Positions 1-4,241 of a stretch of 5,640 nucleotides of DNA are shown piece after piece. The DNA comes from Cryptobacterium sp. CAG:338 (GTDB lineage: Bacteria; Actinomycetota; Coriobacteriia; Coriobacteriales; Eggerthellaceae): assembly GCA_000435475.1 (NCBI GenBank), contig FR896049.1, positions 49,399 to 55,038 on the forward strand, written 5' to 3'. Numbering within the stretch: the stretch's first letter is position 1; every line of letters starts with the position of its first letter. Below the pieces are notes generated by a model. That model searched no databases. It worked only from the letters and a program-made list of their open reading frames with translations, and was not told where the DNA came from. Made by a program: the position numbers and the translations under genes.

Positions 1-47
1 GGGTAGCGTAGGGGGGGCCTTTGTTATGCGGTCTATAATGGGTCTAG

Positions 48-72
48 CCCAATGCATATCAGAAGCATTGGG
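48..72. repeat. Perfect 8-bp inverted repeat (hairpin)
   Basis: CCCAATGC (48-55) and GCATTGGG (65-72) are exact reverse complements separated by a 9-base loop. A short T run (82-86) lies ten bases after the stem, which is too far for a typical intrinsic terminator. It may be a weak terminator of a gene to the left of the window, or an mRNA hairpin ahead of the metallopeptidase gene. The only other thing seen in bases 1-118 is a lone TATAAT (34-39) with no acceptable -35 partner. Confidence 0.35.
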
Positions 73-118
73 GGTAAAGTATTTTTATTCGCATGTATCC
101 AGTTAGGTTGAATCGTCT

Positions 119-670
119 TTGAATTCCACTCACGTTATAAATATTGCGGGTATGGCAGTGCAAGTTACGCGCAAGCGCATGAAATCTATCCGTTTAAAAG
201 TAATTCCGCTGGGTGAAGTTCATGTTTCTGTTCCGTATGGGGTTTCTGATGAAGAGATTTGTCGCTTGATTGAGTCCCGTAAGGATTGGATTACTGCCCA
301 AAAGCGTGCTTTCGAGAGTTCGCCTCAAGCAGAAGCTGAACGTGCCACTAAAGAAGAGCAAGCTGCATGGCGAAAAGTGGTAAAAGCGTGTGTGCCGCCT
401 TTAATAAAAGCATGGGAGCCTATTTTGCAGGTGCAGGTACAACAGCTTACCTATCGTAATATGAAATCACGCTGGGGAAGCTGCCAGCCTTCAACGGGTA
501 AGATATGCATCAACACACGCCTTGCCCTGTATCCGCCTGAGTGCTTGGAATATGTAGTGGTACATGAAATGTGCCATTTACTTGTGGCAAACCATGGGCC
601 TGAATTCAAAAAGCTGCTTACGAAAATAATGCCAGATTGGAAAAGTCGAGCCAATAAGCTTCGCGCATAA
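119..670 (+). CDS. YgjP-family (DUF45) zinc metallopeptidase
   Basis: Predicted cytoplasmic 183-residue protein of the YgjP/DUF45 group (WLM/SprT-like zincins); its substrate is not known. The N-terminal part (about residues 12-60) has the family's beta-rich segment with VTRKRMKSIRLKV and a VPYGVSDEEI stretch. A charged helical linker follows (60-90), then the catalytic part: MKSRWGSC at 115-122 and HEMCH at 149-153, where H149 and H153 would bind zinc and E150 would be the general base. NHGPEF at 158-163 supplies the likely third histidine ligand, H159. There is no signal peptide or membrane segment. An in-frame stop at 104-106 limits the start. The TTG at 119 is the first possible codon and has a weak TTAGG 11 bases upstream; ATG 152 is an alternative but would cut into the first conserved segment. 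The length suits a complete, intact family member. It appears monocistronic. Confidence 0.9.
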   Translation: MNSTHVINIAGMAVQVTRKRMKSIRLKVIPLGEVHVSVPYGVSDEEICRLIESRKDWITAQKRAFESSPQAEAERATKEEQAAWRKVVKACVPPLIKAWEPILQVQVQQLTYRNMKSRWGSCQPSTGKICINTRLALYPPECLEYVVVHEMCHLLVANHGPEFKKLLTKIMPDWKSRANKLRA

Positions 671-773
671 AAAATGATGGGCGTGTTATGTATGGCGATG
701 ACTTATATGGTGTTTTGCTTTATGAATTTTACGGTTTATTTGATAAAGTAACGCATTTTTTACATGGAATAAT

Positions 774-799
774 CCTTTTTGCAATAGGGTTGTAAAAGG
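774..799 (+). other. Imperfect hairpin in the spacer before the cysteine-rich gene
   Basis: CCTTTT (774-779) pairs with AAAAGG (794-799), and after one bulged T, GCAA (781-784) pairs with TTGT (790-793) including one G-U pair. The loop is TAGGG. No T run follows on either strand, so it is not a standard terminator. The 671-861 spacer otherwise holds AT-rich sequence and no promoter I can assign with confidence. Confidence 0.3.
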
Positions 800-861
800 T
801 CGCTTATATCGTAGGCGCAGCTTCTTTGCAAAGATTTCTTCAAGGAGAAGGTTCGTGGTTT

Positions 862-1164
862 ATGCGTACTAAGGAAGAGTACTACGATTTGGTGTTAGAG
901 AATCGTCGTTTGGTCCAAGATCCTGAAATTGTTCGTTGTGTTTGCCCTAATACTTTGTGCGATTGGCATGGTAAATGCAAAGAATGCATTGCTCTTCATC
1001 GTTATCATGGTGATCATGTGCCTGTCTGTATGCAGCCTATTATTCGCAAGAAGGTTAAAGCTCTTGCTGCTACGGTTGAAATGGATGTGGTTAATAAAGA
1101 ACCTACTCCTCTAGAATATCGCCATTATGTTAAAAAACGTGACGAGGAGTCTTCTAGGCTTTAG
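862..1164 (+). CDS. Small cysteine/histidine-rich protein, function unknown
   Basis: A 100-residue soluble protein that I do not recognise with certainty. Residues 26-56 hold six cysteines in the pattern CxCx4Cx5Cx2Cx13C (C26, C28, C33, C39, C42, C56) together with H36, H46, H49 and H52. This is dense enough to suggest a bound metal, probably zinc or possibly an iron-sulfur cluster. The short motif CDWHGKCKECIALHRYHGD resembles small uncharacterised Cys-rich proteins common in anaerobic bacteria (DUF6485-like), but that link is an impression. The N-terminus (1-20) and C-terminus (60-100) are charged and probably helical. ATG 862 is chosen because AGAAGG (846-851) lies 10 bases upstream, with AAGGAG (842-847) just before it; the reading frame stays open back to TTG 826, which lacks a ribosome site. 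Its last 11 bp overlap the end of the convergent LysR gene. Confidence 0.75.
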   Translation: MRTKEEYYDLVLENRRLVQDPEIVRCVCPNTLCDWHGKCKECIALHRYHGDHVPVCMQPIIRKKVKALAATVEMDVVNKEPTPLEYRHYVKKRDEESSRL

Positions 1165-2041
1165 TGAAGTGCTCTTTGGCAAGGGTGAGAAACTCATAGA
1201 CTGCATTGTTTTGTTGGGCGCTTAAACGATATACCATATACAGCTGGCGGAAGTTTTTCGGGGCTTCTTTTATGTGCAAGATGCACACTTCATCGCGGTA
1301 GGCATCAAGAAGCCACGAGCGACAGGCAAGTGCCATAACATCGGGATTAGCCAATACGATGGATGCCAGCGTAATTTCATCTTTGTAGCGATAACCCACT
1401 TGGAGTGGTTTTCCATCGATGAGTTCCATAAGTGCGCTGCCTAAAGAACTCTGCAAATCGTAAGAAATAAGGTAGTGACCTACTAAATCGTCAAGCGAAA
1501 TAAATGAACGCTTTGATAAGGGATGACGTTTATTAACCAGGAGTGTGAGCTCTTGAGTCCAGCAGGGAAGGTATCCCAGATCGGAATCGATGAGAGGTTC
1601 GTCAACGAAAGCAATATCAAGAGAGCCATTTTTGAGATTTGCTGCAAGCGTTTCGGTGGTTGCTTGTGAAATGGTGAATGTTACCTCGAGATTTGTTTTC
1701 TTGCGAAAATCGTAAATAAGATTAGACCATTCTTTGCTTTGCGCAGAAAAGATAGAACCCATTCGAATTTCCTGCTTTGGTTGCGCATCGTTTTGGGTAA
1801 GTTCAATACCAGTGTTTAAAAACCGAAGCGAAGTAGAAACGTATTGGTAAAACTGCGCACCTTTTTCGGTCAGATCAACCGATCCTTTTTTGCGAATAAA
1901 AAGTTGGCAGTCCAGTTCCTTTTCCAAGCCGTTAATTGCCTGGGAAAGGGTAGGTTGGGTAATGGATTCAATTCGGGCAGCTTCTTGAAAGTTTTTTGTT
2001 TCTGCCAATGTTTCAAAGTAATGCAAATGAGAGAGGTTCAC
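1154..2041 (-). CDS. LysR-type transcriptional regulator
   Basis: A 295-residue regulator, the usual length for the family. Residues 1-61 form the winged helix-turn-helix DNA-binding domain, with NFQEAARIESITQPTLSQAI at 17-36 as the helix-turn-helix and the LFIRKKGSVDLTEKG wing at 47-61. A linker helix follows, and residues about 90-290 form the periplasmic-binding-protein-like effector domain. GTG 2041 is preferred over the further upstream TTG at 2077 because AAGGAG (2048-2053) sits 6 bases before it and MNLSHLHYFETLAE is the typical LysR beginning; the 12 extra residues would cover the ribosome site. The gene is divergent from the ilvD-ilvB operon, which in this family often marks the regulated target, as with IlvY and ilvC in enterobacteria. 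Its effector cannot be read from sequence, and the ilv link is an inference. It ends tail to tail with the Cys-rich gene. Confidence 0.92.
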   Translation of the reverse strand: MNLSHLHYFETLAETKNFQEAARIESITQPTLSQAINGLEKELDCQLFIRKKGSVDLTEKGAQFYQYVSTSLRFLNTGIELTQNDAQPKQEIRMGSIFSAQSKEWSNLIYDFRKKTNLEVTFTISQATTETLAANLKNGSLDIAFVDEPLIDSDLGYLPCWTQELTLLVNKRHPLSKRSFISLDDLVGHYLISYDLQSSLGSALMELIDGKPLQVGYRYKDEITLASIVLANPDVMALACRSWLLDAYRDEVCILHIKEAPKNFRQLYMVYRLSAQQNNAVYEFLTLAKEHFTKA

Positions 2042-2067
2042 GGTTTTCTCCTTGGGGGTTCGGAGAT

Positions 2068-2076
2068 ATTGTAGCA
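2068..2076 (-). promoter_or_regulatory. Extended -10 promoter of the LysR gene
   Basis: Read on the minus strand this is TGC followed by TACAAT, a TG-extended -10 box matching the consensus hexamer at five of six positions. No good -35 is seen, which is tolerable with an extended -10. It would start transcription near 2061, giving a leader of about 20 bases that contains the AAGGAG ribosome site. A near-palindrome GTAGCA-AAG-TGCTTAC (2071-2086) overlaps the box, so repression by a bound protein, perhaps LysR itself, is possible. Confidence 0.45.
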
Positions 2077-2098
2077 AAGTGCTTACCCTCAGAAAGCC

Positions 2099-2117
2099 TT
2101 GAATAGGGAGTTCTCAA
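2099..2117. promoter_or_regulatory. Candidate LysR-type operator dyad
   Basis: TTGA (2099-2102) and TCAA (2114-2117) form an inverted repeat with an 11-base spacer; an extra A-T match (2105/2111) lies inside. LysR proteins usually bind interrupted dyads of about this size placed between divergent promoters. The site lies 23 bases upstream of the LysR extended -10 and about 100 bases upstream of the ilv one. Short dyads occur by chance, so this is only a candidate. Confidence 0.25.
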
Positions 2118-2119
2118 TA

Positions 2120-2154
2120 TGGGAATTAAGCTTTAGGGCAGATTGGGAATCAAG
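2120..2154. repeat. 11-bp direct repeat in the divergent control region
   Basis: TGGGAATTAAG (2120-2130) and TGGGAATCAAG (2144-2154) match at 10 of 11 positions, with starts 24 bp apart. They lie between the two divergent promoters, so they could be paired protein-binding sites. No function is shown by the sequence alone. Confidence 0.35.
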
Positions 2155-2196
2155 GAGGTAAAACCTCTTACCGTGGTTTTGTTTCGTTTACGTTAA
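2152..2196 (+). other. Ribosome-site-like hairpin and possible 7-codon mini-ORF
   Basis: AAGGAGGT (2152-2159) is a full-strength ribosome-binding sequence, and its GAGGT (2155-2159) pairs with ACCTC (2163-2167) across a 3-base loop. An overlapping alternative pairs GGTAA (2157-2161) with TTACC (2168-2172). Thirteen bases after AAGGAGGT a GTG (2173) opens GTG GTT TTG TTT CGT TTA CGT TAA, which would encode seven residues. It lies upstream of the ilv promoter proposed here, so it is translated only if a transcript starts further left. It may be chance. Confidence 0.15.
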
Positions 2197-2220
2197 AGGG
2201 CTTTTTTATTCGGGCTGCGG

Positions 2221-2229
2221 TGCTATCAT
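2221..2229 (+). promoter_or_regulatory. Extended -10 promoter of the ilv operon
   Basis: TGC followed by TATCAT (2224-2229) is a TG-extended -10 box with one mismatch to TATAAT. The -35 position holds only a T-rich run (CTTTTTTA, 2201-2208), not a good TTGACA. A start near 2236 would place the first bases of stem I of the T-box about 10 bases into the transcript, which is the usual layout and supports the assignment. Confidence 0.5.
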
Positions 2230-2245
2230 ACATGGTTGTAAAAAG

Positions 2246-2488
2246 CGTTGACGAGGAAAGTAGGGACGAATCTCATCCTCAGAGAGTTGGCGGTTGCTGG
2301 AAGCCAATGGTGAGACGGTCCGAAAGGCACCTCTGAGCAATTCTGTCTGAACATTTTTTATTCAAGCGGAGCGATCCTCACCTTGGTAGAAAATCAGTAG
2401 GCTGAATCGGTGGCCCCGTAATCGGTCGGTGGAGTGTTTACTCCCTTTCTTTGAGGTCCTGATGCAGTCTACTGCGCAGGATTTTTTT
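2246..2488 (+). promoter_or_regulatory. T-box riboswitch leader of ilvD-ilvB
   Basis: A tRNA-sensing leader that should let transcription continue when a given tRNA is uncharged. Stem I is well formed: GAGG (2253-2256) pairs with CCTC (2330-2333) above a GAC/TGAG kink-turn; AGTA (2259-2262) and GAA (2322-2324) form the S-turn of the specifier loop. Above it GGAC/GTCC (2264-2267/2318-2321), TCTCATC/GGTGAGA (2271-2277/2309-2315) and TTGGC/GCCAA (2287-2291/2303-2307) stack, with the conserved AGAGAG (2281-2286) and a GGTTGCTGGAA terminal loop. The specifier position, just before the conserved A2329, reads GGC (2326-2328), a glycine codon. A stem III candidate pairs CAAG with CTTG (2363-2366/2382-2385). 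The conserved AGTAGGCTGAA (2397-2406) leads into a divergent T-box, CGGTGGCCCCG (2408-2418), and the leader ends in the terminator at 2457. I could not draw a standard antiterminator by eye. The T-box class is secure; the amino acid assignment is not. Confidence 0.85.
2457..2488 (+). terminator. Intrinsic terminator of the T-box leader
   Basis: TCCTG (2457-2461) pairs with CAGGA (2477-2481) and, after one bulged A, TGCAG (2463-2467) pairs with CTGCG (2472-2476) including a terminal T-G wobble. The loop is TCTA and seven Ts follow directly (2482-2488). It sits between the T-box sequence and ilvD, as expected for a regulated attenuator. A smaller hairpin, GGAGT/ACTCC (2431-2435/2440-2444), precedes it. 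Confidence 0.85.
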
Positions 2489-2515
2489 ATATCTGGACAT
2501 AGGTAAAAAGGGGCG

Positions 2516-2551
2516 TTGGCTTGTTGGCTGAATTGTTTGTCAGCAAGCTAA
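2516..2551 (+). other. Hairpin in the ilvD 5' leader after the terminator
   Basis: TTGGCTT (2516-2522) pairs with AAGCTAA (2545-2551) with one G-U pair, and GCTGA (2527-2531) pairs with TCAGC (2540-2544), leaving a four-base bulge (2523-2526) and an eight-base loop. It ends 15 bases before the ilvD ribosome site and has no T run, so it would be an mRNA stability or translation element, or simply chance. Confidence 0.35.
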
Positions 2552-2566
2552 ACCTAGAGGATAAAA

Positions 2567-2573
2567 GAAAGGG
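2567..2573 (+). promoter_or_regulatory. Ribosome-binding site of ilvD
   Basis: GAAAGGG ends 9 bases before ATG 2583. Two other start-like codons fall in between, GTG 2575 and ATG 2578, both out of frame with ilvD, so the ATG at 2583 is the one that gives the dehydratase its usual N-terminus. Confidence 0.6.
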
Positions 2574-2582
2574 CGTGATGAA

Positions 2583-4241
2583 ATGCGAAGCGATGCAATC
2601 AAAAAAGGGCTCGCTCGTGCACCTCACCGCAGTCTGCTCAAGGCAGACGGCTTAACCGACGAAGAATTAGAACGCCCGCTTATTGCGGTTATTTCTTCGC
2701 AAAATGAAATCATTCCAGGTCATACTCATCTTGATAAAATCGCTGATGCAGTAAAAGCAGGCATCCGTATGGCAGGTGGCACGCCGCTGCAGGCCACTAC
2801 CATTGGCGTGTGCGATGGTATTGCCATGAATCATGAAGGTATGCATTTTTCTCTTACCAGCCGCGAAGTAATTGCGGATTCGGTTGAATGCGTGGTGCAA
2901 GGTCATCAATTTGACGGCGTTGTGCTTATTCCTTCGTGCGACAAAATTGTTCCTGGCATGTTGCTTGCTGCTTGCCGCTTGAATATTCCTACGGTGTTGG
3001 TTTCTGGCGGTCCTATGCTTGCTGGTCATGACAAGCAGGGTAATCAGACCGACCTTAACACCTTGTTTGATGCAGTTGGTCAGGTAACAGCTGGCACTAT
3101 GACCGAAGAAGAATGCAAGTGGTTTGAAAATACCGCTTGTCCTACGTGCGGTAGCTGTTCTGGTATGTTTACCGCAAATTCTATTTGCTGTTTGTCTGAA
3201 GCATTGGGCATTGCTCTTCCTGGTAACGGCACTATTCCTGCGGTATATTCCGAGCGTATTCGCTTGGCAAAGCAAGCAGGTATGAAGGTAATGGAGTTGG
3301 TGGAAAAGGATATTAAGGCCCTTGATCTTATTACGCCTGCTGCAATTCATAACGGTATGGCACTCGATATGGCCTTTGGCGGTTCTACCAATACCATGCT
3401 TCATTTGACTGCAATTTCTCATGCAGCAGGATGCCCCGTAACCATGGATGACTGGGATGAGGTTTGCCAGAAGATTCCTAACCTTACCCGCATTGCTCCT
3501 GCTGGTCCGCTTCACATTGAAGACCTTAACAAGGTTGGTGGTATTTCAGCCATTATTGGTGAACTTGGTCGTCATGGTCTGTTGGACGGTTCTGCACTTA
3601 CCTGCCATGGCACGATGCAGGAATGGATTGATGCTTGCCCTCCCGTAGATGGCGAAATTGTTCGTACCGTAGAAAACGCCTACAGTCCTTTTGGTGGCCT
3701 GCGAGTTATGAAGGGCAATCTTGCTCCCGATTGCGGTGTAGTTAAGCAGTCTGCTGTTGCCGATGATATGCGTCAGCATCGTGGTCCCGCTCGAGTATTC
3801 GAGTCCGAAGAAGAAGCTTGCGAGGCAATTTTCGGTGGCAAGATTAATGCAGGCGATGTGGTAGTTATTCGTTATGAAGGCCCTGCTGGTGGTCCTGGTA
3901 TGCGTGAAATGTTAACGCCAACATCTGCAATTTGTGGTATGGGGCTTGATCATGACGTTGCCCTTATTACCGATGGTCGCTTCTCTGGCGCAACAAAGGG
4001 CCCTGCTATTGGACATGTAAGCCCTGAAGCTGCTGCTGGCGGTCCTATCGCTTTGGTTCAAGAAGGCGACATTATTGATATTGATATCGATAAGGGAACG
4101 CTTACCTTGGAAGTATCGGATGAAGAATTGGCAGCTCGTCGTGAAGCTTGGGTGAAGCCCGAACCTAAGTATCAAGTAGGCGTGCTCGCTCGCTACGCAA
4201 AATTGGTATCGAGTGCTGATAAGGGGGCGTATTTCGGATGA
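2583..4241 (+). CDS. ilvD: Dihydroxy-acid dehydratase
   Basis: Catalyses dehydration of 2,3-dihydroxy-isovalerate and 2,3-dihydroxy-3-methylvalerate to the 2-keto acids that are precursors of valine (also leucine, pantothenate) and isoleucine; a cytoplasmic iron-sulfur enzyme. The 552 residues are the normal full length of the shorter Gram-positive-type enzymes. Family signatures are intact: VCDGIAMNH with C77, PSCDKIVPGM with C119 and K121, and CPTCGSCSGMFTANS (186-200) with C192. C77, C119 and C192 are the expected cluster ligands, and K121 is the usual modified, metal-binding lysine. MAFGGSTN (263-270), YEGPAGGPGMREML (431-444) and DGRFSG (464-469), where S468 is the probable catalytic base, complete the active site. 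There is no frameshift or internal stop. It is the first gene after the T-box leader and shares a 4-bp ATGA overlap with ilvB, so the two are cotranscribed and probably translationally coupled. Confidence 0.97.
   Translation: MRSDAIKKGLARAPHRSLLKADGLTDEELERPLIAVISSQNEIIPGHTHLDKIADAVKAGIRMAGGTPLQATTIGVCDGIAMNHEGMHFSLTSREVIADSVECVVQGHQFDGVVLIPSCDKIVPGMLLAACRLNIPTVLVSGGPMLAGHDKQGNQTDLNTLFDAVGQVTAGTMTEEECKWFENTACPTCGSCSGMFTANSICCLSEALGIALPGNGTIPAVYSERIRLAKQAGMKVMELVEKDIKALDLITPAAIHNGMALDMAFGGSTNTMLHLTAISHAAGCPVTMDDWDEVCQKIPNLTRIAPAGPLHIEDLNKVGGISAIIGELGRHGLLDGSALTCHGTMQEWIDACPPVDGEIVRTVENAYSPFGGLRVMKGNLAPDCGVVKQSAVADDMRQHRGPARVFESEEEACEAIFGGKINAGDVVVIRYEGPAGGPGMREMLTPTSAICGMGLDHDVALITDGRFSGATKGPAIGHVSPEAAAGGPIALVQEGDIIDIDIDKGTLTLEVSDEELAARREAWVKPEPKYQVGVLARYAKLVSSADKGAYFG

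Noticed and set aside
34..39. TATAAT as a promoter for the metallopeptidase gene
   Set aside because: There is no -35 at a usable distance, as the expected position is a G run, and no TG extension; the hexamer alone is not enough.
929..1114. A 61-codon hydrophobic plus-strand frame that could pass for a membrane peptide
   Set aside because: It is an out-of-frame reading of the Cys-rich gene; the hydrophobic run comes from T-rich codons read in the wrong frame, and there is no ribosome site.
1844..2074. A 76-codon plus-strand open frame
   Set aside because: It is antisense to the DNA-binding domain of the LysR gene and covers its ribosome site and promoter; its residues look like reverse-strand translation.
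2198..2208. GGGCTTTTTTA as a terminator ahead of the ilv promoter
   Set aside because: No stem of useful length precedes the T run; the bases more likely fall at the -35 region of the ilv promoter.
2246..2340. Resemblance of GAGGAAAGT to the start of RNase P RNA
   Set aside because: The following AGAGAG, distal loop, S-turn and kink-turn elements and the downstream terminator fit a T-box, and the conserved core of RNase P RNA is absent.
2353..2360. T run inside the T-box leader as an early terminator
   Set aside because: It is not directly preceded by a GC-rich stem; it falls in the linker between stem I and stem III.
2667..3515. A 282-codon open frame on the minus strand
   Set aside because: It lies wholly inside the well-supported ilvD gene in antisense, has a low-complexity basic composition with no recognisable domain, and is a shadow of the coding frame.
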